From Paramesorhizobium sp049065735 (GTDB lineage: Bacteria; Pseudomonadota; Alphaproteobacteria; Rhizobiales; Rhizobiaceae), in NCBI RefSeq assembly GCF_049065735.1, contig NZ_JBAKHD010000002.1, positions 186,001-250,000 on the forward strand: a stretch of DNA of 64,000 nucleotides, written 5' to 3'. The position numbers and the translations under genes are program-made. A model generated the notes under the pieces. That model saw only the letters and a list, made by a program, of their open reading frames with translations. It had not been told where the DNA came from and made no database searches. Positions 36,600-44,757 of the stretch are shown here, one piece after another. Within the stretch, counting starts at the first letter, position 1; each line of letters opens with the position of its first letter.

Positions 36600-38221
36600 A
36601 GAAAGCCCCTCTCCTCTCCGTCCGTGATCTTTCCATTGTCTTTACCCAGGATGGCAAGGAGAGGATTGCGGTCGATCATATCTCCTTCGATATCGACAAG
36701 GGGGAGACGGTGGCGCTGGTGGGCGAATCGGGCTCGGGCAAATCGGTGTCGGCGCTGTCGATCCTGAAATTGCTGCCTTATCCTTCCGCGAGCCATCCCT
36801 CCGGTCAGATCCTTTTCAACGGCAGCGACCTTTTGGACAAGGACGAACGCGACCTGCGCCGGGTGCGCGGCAATGACATTTCCATGATCTTCCAAGAGCC
36901 GATGACCTCGCTCAACCCGCTGCATACGATCGAGCGGCAGGTGGGGGAGACACTCAGGATTCATCAGGGCATGGGCAATAGCGCCGCGCGGGCGCGGACA
37001 CTGGAGCTTCTCAACGAAGTCGGCATTCGCGAGCCGGAAAAGCGGCTTAATGCCTATCCGCACCAGCTCTCGGGCGGGCAGCGGCAGCGCGTGATGATCG
37101 CCATGGCGCTTGCCAACAAGCCGGCGCTGCTCATCGCCGACGAGCCGACCACGGCGCTCGACGTGACCGTACAGGCGCAAATCCTTGAGCTTCTGGCTGA
37201 ACTCAAGGCCAAGCAGGGCATGTCGATGCTGTTCATCACGCATGACCTCGGCATTGTGCGCAAGATCGCCGACCGGGTCTGCGTGATGACCAAGGGCCAG
37301 ATCGTCGAGGCGGGGCCGACGCAGGAAATCTTCGATAATCCGCAGCATGAATATACACGGCATCTGCTTGCCGCAGAGCCGAAGGGCAAGCCGCCCGCAG
37401 CCAATGCCAAAGCCCCTTCCGTCATGGAAGGGAGGGATATCAAGGTCTGGTTCCCGATTAAAAAGGGTTTTCTGCGCCGCACCGTCGATCATGTGAAGGC
37501 GGTGGATGGAATCGATGTAACGATCCGCGCCGGGCAGACGCTGGGCGTCGTCGGCGAATCCGGCTCCGGCAAGACGACGCTGGGGCTAGCGCTGGCGCGC
37601 ATGATTTCCAGCCAGGGCGATATCCGCTTCGACGGACGCGAGATCGAGGGCCTCAGCTTCAAGCAGATGCGGCCGCTCAGGCGCGAATTGCAGATCGTCT
37701 TCCAGGACCCGTTCGGCTCCTTGAGCCCGCGCATGTCCATTGCGGACATCATCGCGGAAGGCTTGAGCGTGCATGAGCCGCGCCTCTCCGCGGCGGAGCG
37801 TGACGCGCGGGTGGTGGCGGCGCTAGAGGAGGTCAATCTCGACCCGGACACGCGCTTCCGCTATCCGCATGAGTTCTCCGGCGGCCAGCGTCAGCGCATC
37901 GCCATCGCGCGGGCGATGGTGCTTAATCCGCGCTTCGTCATGCTGGACGAACCGACCTCGGCCCTCGACATGAGCGTGCAGGCGCAGGTGGTGGATCTGC
38001 TGCGCTCGTTGCAGAAGAAGCACGGCCTCGCCTATCTCTTCATCAGCCATGATCTGAAAGTGGTCCGGGCGCTTGCCAATGACGTGCTCGTCATGCGCAA
38101 CGGCAAGGCGGTGGAATTCGGCCCGGCGGCAGAAATCTTCACAAAGCCGAAGGAGGATTACACCAAGGCCCTGATGGCGGCTGCGTTCCGCATGGAAGTG
38201 GCGAATGGAGTGAGGCAGTAG
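36596..38221 (+). CDS. yejF: Peptide ABC transporter ATP-binding protein YejF (fused double ATPase)
   Basis: A 541-residue protein with two complete ABC ATPase domains. The first has Walker A GESGSGKS at 43-50, signature LSGGQRQRV and Walker B LLIADEPTTALD. The second has GESGSGKTT, FSGGQRQRI and VMLDEPTSALD. It energises YejBE. Its start codon overlaps the stop of the PIN toxin (ATGA), and only a poor ribosome site lies in the toxin tail (GAGCGACC). Translation of yejF may therefore depend on coupling to the toxin gene. The operon ends here. Confidence 0.96.
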   Translation: MKKAPLLSVRDLSIVFTQDGKERIAVDHISFDIDKGETVALVGESGSGKSVSALSILKLLPYPSASHPSGQILFNGSDLLDKDERDLRRVRGNDISMIFQEPMTSLNPLHTIERQVGETLRIHQGMGNSAARARTLELLNEVGIREPEKRLNAYPHQLSGGQRQRVMIAMALANKPALLIADEPTTALDVTVQAQILELLAELKAKQGMSMLFITHDLGIVRKIADRVCVMTKGQIVEAGPTQEIFDNPQHEYTRHLLAAEPKGKPPAANAKAPSVMEGRDIKVWFPIKKGFLRRTVDHVKAVDGIDVTIRAGQTLGVVGESGSGKTTLGLALARMISSQGDIRFDGREIEGLSFKQMRPLRRELQIVFQDPFGSLSPRMSIADIIAEGLSVHEPRLSAAERDARVVAALEEVNLDPDTRFRYPHEFSGGQRQRIAIARAMVLNPRFVMLDEPTSALDMSVQAQVVDLLRSLQKKHGLAYLFISHDLKVVRALANDVLVMRNGKAVEFGPAAEIFTKPKEDYTKALMAAAFRMEVANGVRQ

Positions 38222-38223
38222 TG

Positions 38224-38327
38224 CCCAAGCGCCCTCGTGGTTCGAGGCAAATTCCGCTGCGCTCCATTCGCACCTCATCCTGAGGTGCGGAGCGACGCGG
38301 AGCCTCGAAGGATGAGGGTGAAGGGAA
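38224..38327. repeat. Palindromic dispersed repeat, copy 2
   Basis: It opens with the same CCAAGCGCCCTCGTGGTTCG sequence as the element at 19558 and contains the hairpin GCACCTCA-TCC-TGAGGTGC (38270-38288). The right arm has diverged (TCGAAGGATGAGGG, 38304-38317). It occupies the convergent gap between yejF and moeB and could also act as a transcription barrier. Confidence 0.75.
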
Positions 38328-38332
38328 TCATT

Positions 38333-39091
38333 TCATGCGCGGTAATTGATCGTCTCGAACCGCGCCGCCAGCCCATCATAGAGCAGCAGCCTGCCGACGA
38401 GCGGCTTGCCAATGCCGGCGATGAGTTTGATGATTTCCATCGCTTGCAAGGAGCCGAGAATGCCCGGTAGCGCGCCCAGCACGCCCGCTTCGGCACAGGT
38501 AGGCACTTGGCCGGGCGGCGGGGCTTCCGGGAAGAGGTCGCGATAGGACGGGTTCGGCCTGCCCTCTTCATCCGATTCATAGGGCTTCAGGACCGTCAGC
38601 GAGCCATCAAAGCGCCCGATGGCGGCGGTGACCAATGGCCGTTTCGCAGCGGCGGCGGCATCGGCGACGATGTAGCGCGTGGTGAAATTGTCCGAGCCGT
38701 CGGCGATGATGTCGTAGCTGCCGATCAGGGCTTCGGCATTGTCTGCGTCGAGCCGCAGCGTGTGCGTTTCCACTTTCACATGCGGATTGATGCGGGCGAT
38801 GTTGCGCGCGGCACTCTCGGTCTTCAATTCGCCGACGCTGCCGGTGTCGTGGATCACCTGCCTTTGCAGGTTGGAGAGCGAAACGCGGTCGTCGTCGATA
38901 ATGCCCAGCGTGCCGACGCCCGCCGCCGCCAGATATTGCAGCGCGGGAGCGCCCAGACCGCCCGCGCCCACCACCAGCACGCGGGCGCGCTTCAGCTTGT
39001 GCTGTCCCGGCCCGCCGATCTCGCGCAGCACGATATGGCGCGCATAGCGCTCCAGTTCCGGGCCGGACAGAGGTTCGTCCTGATGGCTCAT
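38333..39091 (-). CDS. moeB: ThiF/MoeB family adenylyltransferase
   Basis: E1-like enzyme that adenylates the C-terminus of a ubiquitin-like sulfur carrier (MoaD or ThiS) for molybdopterin or thiamine synthesis. The 252-residue protein has the Rossmann motif VLVVGAGGLGAPALQYLAAAG (39-59), DDDRVSLSNLQRQ for Mg-ATP, DNFTTRY, and the active-site cysteine C199 in PTCAEAGVLG. The paired CxxC zinc motifs of E. coli MoeB are absent, as in a number of relatives. Whether it serves MoaD, ThiS or both cannot be told. It is convergent with yejF. Confidence 0.88.
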   Translation of the reverse strand: MSHQDEPLSGPELERYARHIVLREIGGPGQHKLKRARVLVVGAGGLGAPALQYLAAAGVGTLGIIDDDRVSLSNLQRQVIHDTGSVGELKTESAARNIARINPHVKVETHTLRLDADNAEALIGSYDIIADGSDNFTTRYIVADAAAAAKRPLVTAAIGRFDGSLTVLKPYESDEEGRPNPSYRDLFPEAPPPGQVPTCAEAGVLGALPGILGSLQAMEIIKLIAGIGKPLVGRLLLYDGLAARFETINYRA

Positions 39092-39121
39092 GGCGTTACC
39101 TCCTTCAGCCGGACCCGTGCC

Positions 39122-39937
39122 TCAATCGCCGTTCTCGTCCGTCTCCTTCAGCTCGTCCAGCGTCGGCATGGAGACGATGTTGTAGCCGGAATCGACGAAA
39201 TGGACTTCGCCGGTCACGCCGCTCGAGAGATCGGACAGCAGATAGAGCGCTGAATTGCCGATCTCGTCGATATCGACGGTGCGGCGCAGAGGCGCGTTGC
39301 GGCGCTGATAGTTGAAGATGGCGCGGGCATCGCCGATGCCGGCACCGGCGAGCGTACGCACGGGGCCTGCGGAGATCGCGTTGACGCGGATGCCTTGCGG
39401 GCCGTAATCGGCGGCGAGATAGCGCACCATGGCCTCGAGCGCCGCCTTGGCGACACCCATGACATTGTAGTTCGGGATGGTGCGCGTCGAGCCGCCATAG
39501 GTCAGCGTCAGGATGGAGCCGCCGTCTTTCATCAGCTTTTCGGCGCGCTGCGCCACTTCCGTGAAGGAGAAGGCCGAGATCACCATGGTGCGGCTGAAAT
39601 TCTCGCGCGTGGTCACGTCAGCATAGCGGCCCTTCAGCTCGCTCTTGTCGGAAAAGCCGATGGCATGAACGAGGAAATCGATCTTGCCCCAGCGCTTCTC
39701 AATCTCGGCGAAGACGGCGTCGACGGTTTCAATGTCTTCCACGTCGCAAGGGAGAACGAAATCGGAGCCGACCTGCGCGGCGAGCGGCTTCACCCGTTTG
39801 CCCAGCGCGTCACCCTGATAGGTGAATGCAAGCTCGGCGCCATGCGCGGCGAGCTGCTTGGCGATGCCCCAGGCAATCGAATGATTGTTCGCGACACCCA
39901 TAATGAGGCCGCGCTTGCCCTTCATCAAACCTTCCAT
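39122..39937 (-). CDS. fabI: Enoyl-[acyl-carrier-protein] reductase (NADH)
   Basis: Reduces trans-2-enoyl-ACP in the last step of each elongation cycle. The 271-residue SDR-type enzyme has the FabI nucleotide motif GVANNHSIAWGIA, and the catalytic Y-x6-K is in NYNVMGVAKAALE. Preceding it is the conserved SFTEVAQRAEKLM, and ISAGPVRTLAG follows. The start at 39937 is chosen because GAGAGG lies at proper spacing; 39943 is too close to that site. It is the last gene of the minus-strand fabA-fabB-fabI run, with a palindromic element before it. Confidence 0.96.
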   Translation of the reverse strand: MEGLMKGKRGLIMGVANNHSIAWGIAKQLAAHGAELAFTYQGDALGKRVKPLAAQVGSDFVLPCDVEDIETVDAVFAEIEKRWGKIDFLVHAIGFSDKSELKGRYADVTTRENFSRTMVISAFSFTEVAQRAEKLMKDGGSILTLTYGGSTRTIPNYNVMGVAKAALEAMVRYLAADYGPQGIRVNAISAGPVRTLAGAGIGDARAIFNYQRRNAPLRRTVDIDEIGNSALYLLSDLSSGVTGEVHFVDSGYNIVSMPTLDELKETDENGD

Positions 39938-39970
39938 ATTCATTCCTCTCTCAGCCCGCCTTTTTTAGCC

Positions 39971-40013
39971 GCATGATCTTGTCCGAAAAGTCTACAACTT
40001 TTCGGGATCATGC
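39971..40013. repeat. GCATGATC palindrome, copy 1 (between fabB and fabI)
   Basis: Nested arms GCATGATC/GATCATGC (39971-39978 and 40006-40013) and CCGAAAAG/CTTTTCGG (39983-39990 and 39998-40005) surround TCTACAA. The fabB stop codon lies within the outer arm. The same element, with paired compensating changes, lies between fabA and fabB. I recall this type as common in Brucella and other Rhizobiales. Confidence 0.85.
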
Positions 40014-41231
40014 TTGATACCGCTGGAATACCAGCGTCGCATTCGTTCCGCCGAATCCGAAGGAGTTCGACAGGACCGTGTTCAGGCGAGCATTGTCGAT
40101 GCGTTTGCGGACAATGGGCATGTCGGCAAAGGCGGGATCCAGTTCCTCGATATGGGCGCTCTCGCAGATGAAGTCGTTCTGCATCATCAGGAGCGAGTAG
40201 ATCGCCTCCTGCACGCCCGTCGCGCCCAGCGAATGGCCGGTCAGCGACTTCGTCGCCGCAATCGGCGGGCAATTCTCGCCCGAGCCGAAGACGCGGCGGA
40301 TCGCGTCGATCTCGGGCGCGTCGCCGGCGGGCGTCGAGGTGGCGTGCGGGTTGATGTAATCGATCTTTTCCTTGACGGTGGAAATCGCCATTTTCATGCA
40401 GCGCTCCGCCCCCTCGCCCGAGGGAGCCACCATGTCGTAGCCATCGGACGTCGCGCCATAGCCGACGATCTCGCCATAGATCTTGGCGCCGCGCGCCTTG
40501 GCGGTTTCCAGCTCTTCCAGCACCACAACACCGGCGCCGCCGGCGATCACGAAGCCATCGCGGTTCTTGTCATAGGCGCGGGAGGCGGTGGAGGGGCGGT
40601 CGTTATATTTGGTGGACATCGCGCCCATGGCGTCGAAGAGCACCGACAGCGTCCAGTCCAGATCCTCGCAGCCGCCCGCGAACATGCGGTCCTGCTTGCC
40701 GTACTGGATCATCTCATAGGCGTTGCCGATGCAATGGTTTGAAGTCGCGCAGGCCGAGGAGATGGAATAGTTGATGCCCTTGATCTTGAAGAAAGTCGCG
40801 AGCGTCGCCGAGGCGGTGGAGCTCATCGCCTTGGGAACCGCGAAGGGGCCGACGCGCTTGGGGCCTTTCTCACGGGTGATGTCGGCGGATTCGACGATGG
40901 TGCGCGTCGAGGGGCCGCCGGAGCCCATGATGATGCCGGTGCGCTCGTTGGAAACCTCGCTCTCGTCAAGGCCTGCATCGAGGATCGCCTGGTCCATGGC
41001 GATGTGGTTCCATGCCGTTCCCCGGCCATGGAATCGCATGGCGCGGCGGTCCACCAACGCCTCGACATCGATCTGCGGCGCGCCGTGGACCTGGCAGCGG
41101 AAGCCGAGCGCGGCGTAGTCCTCCGCGCGGGAAATGCCGGACTTCGCCTCACGCAGGGAGGCGAGAACCTCCTGGGTATTGTTTCCAATCGAGGATACGA
41201 TCCCCATTCCGGTGACCACCACACGCCGCAT
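40008..41231 (-). CDS. fabB: Beta-ketoacyl-ACP synthase I
   Basis: Condensing enzyme that elongates fatty acyl chains and, with FabA, commits chains to the unsaturated branch. The 407-residue thiolase-fold protein has the catalytic triad C161 (SSACATSNHC), H296 (NPHATSTPAGD) and H333 (TGHSLGATG). The serine-rich residues around the nucleophile and the pairing with fabA identify it as FabB rather than FabF. The stop codon (TGA after GCA) falls inside a GCATGATC palindrome. It lies between fabA and fabI. Confidence 0.96.
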   Translation of the reverse strand: MRRVVVTGMGIVSSIGNNTQEVLASLREAKSGISRAEDYAALGFRCQVHGAPQIDVEALVDRRAMRFHGRGTAWNHIAMDQAILDAGLDESEVSNERTGIIMGSGGPSTRTIVESADITREKGPKRVGPFAVPKAMSSTASATLATFFKIKGINYSISSACATSNHCIGNAYEMIQYGKQDRMFAGGCEDLDWTLSVLFDAMGAMSTKYNDRPSTASRAYDKNRDGFVIAGGAGVVVLEELETAKARGAKIYGEIVGYGATSDGYDMVAPSGEGAERCMKMAISTVKEKIDYINPHATSTPAGDAPEIDAIRRVFGSGENCPPIAATKSLTGHSLGATGVQEAIYSLLMMQNDFICESAHIEELDPAFADMPIVRKRIDNARLNTVLSNSFGFGGTNATLVFQRYQA

Positions 41232-41294
41232 CGCGTTCTCCTTTATGCCTGTCCTGCCTCGATCCAGCTTAGGCGGCAGCTTCCATTTTCAGCC

Positions 41295-41337
41295 GCATGA
41301 TCTTATCCAAAAAGTCTACAACTTTTTGGGTTCATGC
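41295..41337. repeat. GCATGATC palindrome, copy 2 (between fabA and fabB)
   Basis: Outer arm GCATGATC (41295-41302) faces GTTCATGC (41330-41337, one mismatch). Inner arms are CCAAAAAG (41307-41314) and CTTTTTGG (41322-41329). Relative to copy 1 both partners of one inner pair changed (G-C to A-T), so pairing was kept. The fabA stop codon is inside the right arm. Confidence 0.85.
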
Positions 41338-41838
41338 TTTGAAAAGCCCGACGCGCAGATCGCTCGCCTTATAAATGGTTTCGCCATCGGCCTTCAGCCA
41401 GCCATCGGCGATGCCGAGCACGAGGCGTCCGCGCATCACCCGCTTGAAGTCGATACCATATTCGACGAGCTTGGTCTTGGGCGTAACCATGCCTGAGAAT
41501 TTTACTTCACCCGTGGAGATGGCGCGGCCCTTGCCGGGCTCGCCGAGCCAGCCGAGGAAGAAGCCGGTCAGCTGCCACATGGCGTCGAGACCCAAGCAGC
41601 CGGGCATGACGGGATCGCCGATGAAATGGCAGGGGAAGAACCAGAGGTCCGGCTTGATATCAAACTCGGCGCGGATAAAGCCTTTCCCGTGCTCGCCGCC
41701 TTCCTCCGAAATTTCGGTGATCCGATCGAACATCAGCATCGGCGGCGCCGGCAATTGCGCGTTGCCTTGGCCGAACATCTCGCCGCGCGCGCAGGCGAGG
41801 AGTTCCTCATACCCGTAGCTCGATTTACGCTCTGCCAT
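41332..41838 (-). CDS. fabA: 3-hydroxydecanoyl-ACP dehydratase/isomerase
   Basis: Dehydrates 3-hydroxydecanoyl-ACP and isomerises trans-2 to cis-3-decenoyl-ACP, starting anaerobic unsaturated fatty acid synthesis. The 168-residue hot-dog-fold protein has the catalytic H71 in WFFPCHFIGDPVMPG and D85 in CLGLDAMWQLTGF. The start at 41838 (MAERKSSYGYEELLAC) matches the family, with GGGAGA a few bases upstream; 41841 and 41853 are in-frame alternatives. It is first in the fabA-fabB-fabI run and divergent from irr, a conserved rhizobial arrangement. Confidence 0.96.
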   Translation of the reverse strand: MAERKSSYGYEELLACARGEMFGQGNAQLPAPPMLMFDRITEISEEGGEHGKGFIRAEFDIKPDLWFFPCHFIGDPVMPGCLGLDAMWQLTGFFLGWLGEPGKGRAISTGEVKFSGMVTPKTKLVEYGIDFKRVMRGRLVLGIADGWLKADGETIYKASDLRVGLFKA

Positions 41839-42073
41839 CATGTCTCCCATCATCAGTTCCAGACCGCGCTCCGCGCTGTCTGAAATATTGACACATCCTT
41901 AACCGGAGTGTTTCCAACAGTAAAACCGGGTCAATGGCTTTTTCCCGGCCTTTCATCGCCTAAGGAAACGCTATTGATCGTTGTCTCGCGAGGGCATATA
42001 TCAATCCTGATACGCCATCGGCAACCGCCTGCGGCGTTTTTGACCAGATTTGAAGCGAAGTTGACGGAAGGCC

Positions 42074-42508
42074 GTGCACACAAACCCCGCCCACGCCACC
42101 AATATCGAGGATCGTCTTCGCCATGCGGGCCTGCGCCCGACGCGGCAGCGCATCGCGCTGGCCAGCCTGATCTTCGCGCAAGGGGACCGGCATCTTTCCG
42201 CCGAGCAATTGCATGAGGAAGCTGTCGGCGCAGATGTGCCGGTATCGCTCGCCACTGTCTACAACACGCTCCACCAGTTCACCGAGGCGGGCATGCTGCG
42301 CATGATCGCCATCGAGGGCTCGAAGACTTATTTCGACACCAACACCTCTGATCACCAGCATTTCTTCATCGAAGGCGACAACGCGGTCATCGACATCCCC
42401 AACGGCCCGAAGGGTCAGCCGGTCGTCGGCAATCTGCCCGAGCCGCCCGAAGGCATGGAGATTGTCAATGTCGATATCATCGTGCGGCTGAGGCGGAAGG
42501 GGCTATAG
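42074..42508 (+). CDS. irr: Iron response regulator Irr (Fur family)
   Basis: Haem-responsive Fur-family regulator that controls iron-dependent genes in Rhizobiales and Brucella. The 144-residue protein has the winged helix (LRPTRQRIALASLIF to VSLATVYNTLHQF) and the dimerisation domain. The His motif DHQHFF (H94, H96) matches the haem/metal site of rhizobial Irr. The N-terminal haem regulatory motif of Bradyrhizobium Irr (Cys-Pro) is absent. The start is a GTG, with GGAAGG just upstream. The divergent fabA neighbour and shared 235-base promoter region are typical. Confidence 0.93.
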   Translation: MHTNPAHATNIEDRLRHAGLRPTRQRIALASLIFAQGDRHLSAEQLHEEAVGADVPVSLATVYNTLHQFTEAGMLRMIAIEGSKTYFDTNTSDHQHFFIEGDNAVIDIPNGPKGQPVVGNLPEPPEGMEIVNVDIIVRLRRKGL

Positions 42509-42535
42509 GGCCCAGCATCGTCAAGACATGAACAA

Positions 42536-42562
42536 GCGGCCCTTGCGGGCCGCTTTTGTTTT
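42536..42562 (+). terminator. Intrinsic terminator after irr
   Basis: Perfect stem GCGGCCC-TTGC-GGGCCGC followed by TTTTGTTTT, 28 bases after the irr stop. Confidence 0.92.
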
Positions 42563-42646
42563 GGATGCGCTCCAATCATTCTACCAATCGCAACGATCCG
42601 GCTGGCTACGCGTTATCTTCGCCTCGACAATTGCGGAGCAGCCGGA

Positions 42647-43897
42647 ATGGATCGGGACTGGAAACGTCAGCATTCTCTCTGGCGGCGCGGAGGCCTGTCC
42701 GGCTTGTTCGCCGTTATCGCGCAGACGGCGCTTGCCGCGACGACCTACACCGTCCAGCAATCTGCGAAAACAAACGAACTGGAAATTAGTGTCGAGCGTC
42801 CGGCTAAAGCTCCCGTCACGTCGCTCGTCTTGCGCGGCGCGCGGTTCGGCATTGCGCCGCAGGTCGAAGCACCATCTTGTGACGGCAAACCGCTTGTAGC
42901 GGCTGGAAAAGGCCGATGGAAGGTTCCAGCCGAATGCCGGAACGTCAGCTGGAAAGTGCCGCTCGAACCATCGGGCGCAGAACCGGCAAATGCCCAGCGA
43001 AGCCTTTCGATGACAAATGGCGTTCTGCTGTCCGAAGCGTCATCGCTCCCTCGCCTCGACGACGCGGGTCCTGAGAAGCTGAGCCTGCCACCGGGTCAGA
43101 ACTTTCCTGCCGCCAAAGATGGCCTGCCCCTGCCACCGGCCGGCAAGCCACCGCTGTTCGTACTGCTCGGTGTAAATCCTGCGGAAACGCGCACCGCTGA
43201 TCAAATCAAGCTGGTTTACTTTTTCGACAACCCTGCCGCTCGCTCCCGTGTGCCGGATATGGCCGAACACCTCGCCGGTCTTCGCTGGCTGCGGGACCGG
43301 GTTCCTTCCGACGGGCCCATGCGTTTTTCCGTTCTCTGGCTCGGCGTGCCGAAAAAGCTTCTTTCGCTGGGGGGTGCGCAAGGCGACGGACTGCTTCTGG
43401 TCAATTATCTCGCAAGCGACACGCCGGAGCCTTTCGGCAAAGCGATGCGGCTTTACGTGCCATTGCATGAAGCCATGCATCAGTTCGCCGCGACAGGGCG
43501 GAAACGTCCGGTCTGGATGGAGGAAAGCCTTGCAAGCTATTTCGCCATACGTGCTGTTCTCGCAGTGACGCATGATGCGGCGGGGGCTAAGGCTTTATTT
43601 GAACGCTTCAAGGAAGGGGCAAAAGCCTTTCCCGAAGGTCTCGTCGCCATTTCAAGCCGTGTGGATGAGACCGGTGATCAGATGGCCGGCATCGGCGCAT
43701 TCTACACCAAGGGCGTCGCCTTCTGGGACGCGGTGAACATGGCGATGGAGAAGGCGGGCGGGCAGTCGCTGGAGAGCCGGCTGACGGTACTGGTAAACAC
43801 CGATTTCGACGGCGATAAAACGCCGGATCGCCTGCGCACCCTTCTCGGCGTTCCCCCGGAAATCTGGGCTCCTATCCAGAAACAATATCTGGATTAG
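42647..43897 (+). CDS. Putative exported metallopeptidase (gluzincin-like)
   Basis: A 416-residue protein with an N-terminal hydrophobic export signal (about 16-30, ending ALA) and an HEAMH zinc motif at 274-278. WMEESLASYF follows, with E292 or E293 in the place of the third zinc ligand. The layout recalls M1/M61 aminopeptidase-type gluzincins, although the spacing from HEAMH to the glutamate (14-15 residues) is short for M1. The first 150 residues are beta-rich and not recognised. It is probably periplasmic. The start has GGAG about 10 bases upstream. The 3' end overlaps the convergent SH3 gene by 4 bases. Confidence 0.7.
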   Translation: MDRDWKRQHSLWRRGGLSGLFAVIAQTALAATTYTVQQSAKTNELEISVERPAKAPVTSLVLRGARFGIAPQVEAPSCDGKPLVAAGKGRWKVPAECRNVSWKVPLEPSGAEPANAQRSLSMTNGVLLSEASSLPRLDDAGPEKLSLPPGQNFPAAKDGLPLPPAGKPPLFVLLGVNPAETRTADQIKLVYFFDNPAARSRVPDMAEHLAGLRWLRDRVPSDGPMRFSVLWLGVPKKLLSLGGAQGDGLLLVNYLASDTPEPFGKAMRLYVPLHEAMHQFAATGRKRPVWMEESLASYFAIRAVLAVTHDAAGAKALFERFKEGAKAFPEGLVAISSRVDETGDQMAGIGAFYTKGVAFWDAVNMAMEKAGGQSLESRLTVLVNTDFDGDKTPDRLRTLLGVPPEIWAPIQKQYLD

Positions 43898-44646
43898 TCG
43901 AACTGCTCCCCTGGATAAGCGCCCCAGAGCTCGCGCTGTCTTATCCAGCCGCTGACTCGCTCTATCTTGAATTCGCACCACTCGCCGTCGCATTCGTTCA
44001 AGGTGCCGATCACGCCCGGCTCGACGCGCGCGACGAGGTTCGAGGTCTCGCTCGGGCCTGAATACAAGTTCATAAGCGTCTTCGGGTCGTCCTTCTTCCA
44101 CGGCGCGACGATGCCGGTGCGCTTGCCTGACAGCAGCGACTGGTAGACCCAGCCCTCCGCGCCATCGGCATCGCGGATGCGGCGCCAATTGTCATATTCC
44201 TGGATGATTTCGACCGGCAGGCCGGATTTCTGAAACAGCCAGGAGACGGCATATTGACGCCCCGGCCCGATGCGCAAGTTCACCTTGCTGGGCTTCAGGC
44301 TGACAAAGCGCGGCAAAGGCAGGCCGCTCGGCCCCAGCACGGTGCCGGGGGCGGGGTCCGCAGCCGCGGCGTGGTAATCGCCGGGACTGGCGAGCGGTAC
44401 GCCCATCAGAAACAGGAAAACAGCCCCCGCCAGGAAGAAGGGGGAACGCAGCTTAAAATCCTTGTACAAATCCGTCCTCGCCGGTTCTGCCGTCACGTCT
44501 TTTCGGGTGTCGTTCCGGCGATGGTGCCGGCCCCTGTTTTTCTTTGTCTTTGGCGCGCCGCCTTGGTAGACAGGATGATAGTCTGCACCCTCCGTAGTTA
44601 AGGAGGCCTCAACTTGATTGGTTAAAGAGAGCTTAATAGCTGACAT
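43894..44646 (-). CDS. SH3-domain protein, exported or membrane-anchored (start uncertain)
   Basis: Protein with one hydrophobic segment followed by two tandem bacterial SH3 domains (KVNLRIGPGRQYAVSWLF and LMNLYSGPSETSNLVARV, each closing with a GW-V/I-x-Q/R motif). The ATG at 44646 gives 250 residues with about 60 polar, basic residues before the hydrophobic helix. A TTG at 44469 with GAGGAC upstream would instead give a classic signal peptide (YKDFKLRSPFFLAG). A CtrA-type box lies inside the longer frame, which favours the shorter start. A role in cell-wall binding is inferred from the SH3 domains. Confidence 0.8.
   Translation of the reverse strand: MSAIKLSLTNQVEASLTTEGADYHPVYQGGAPKTKKNRGRHHRRNDTRKDVTAEPARTDLYKDFKLRSPFFLAGAVFLFLMGVPLASPGDYHAAAADPAPGTVLGPSGLPLPRFVSLKPSKVNLRIGPGRQYAVSWLFQKSGLPVEIIQEYDNWRRIRDADGAEGWVYQSLLSGKRTGIVAPWKKDDPKTLMNLYSGPSETSNLVARVEPGVIGTLNECDGEWCEFKIERVSGWIRQRELWGAYPGEQFD
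44622..44636. promoter_or_regulatory. Perfect CtrA-type box TTAA-N7-TTAA
   Basis: TTAA at 44622-44625 and 44633-44636 with a 7-base spacer; a further TTAA lies at 44598. It sits 122 bases before the dehydrogenase gene. It is either within the first codons of the SH3 gene or, if the 44469 start is right, 153 bases upstream of that gene. Confidence 0.4.
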
Positions 44647-44679
44647 CAAGGAGCCAATAAGGCTCTGTCATTGTTTTAT

Positions 44680-44700
44680 GCATGATATTGTCCGAAAAGC
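44680..44700. repeat. Truncated half of the GCATGATC palindrome
   Basis: GCATGAT, TTGT and CCGAAAAG appear in the same order and spacing as in the fabB-fabI element. The right half is missing and replaced by unrelated sequence. It looks like a degraded copy. Confidence 0.6.
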
Positions 44701-44757
44701 CTGAGGGCTCGCCGGGCGCATGTGAGGGGCGGGACGGCCCGGATTCAAGAGGTGGAC

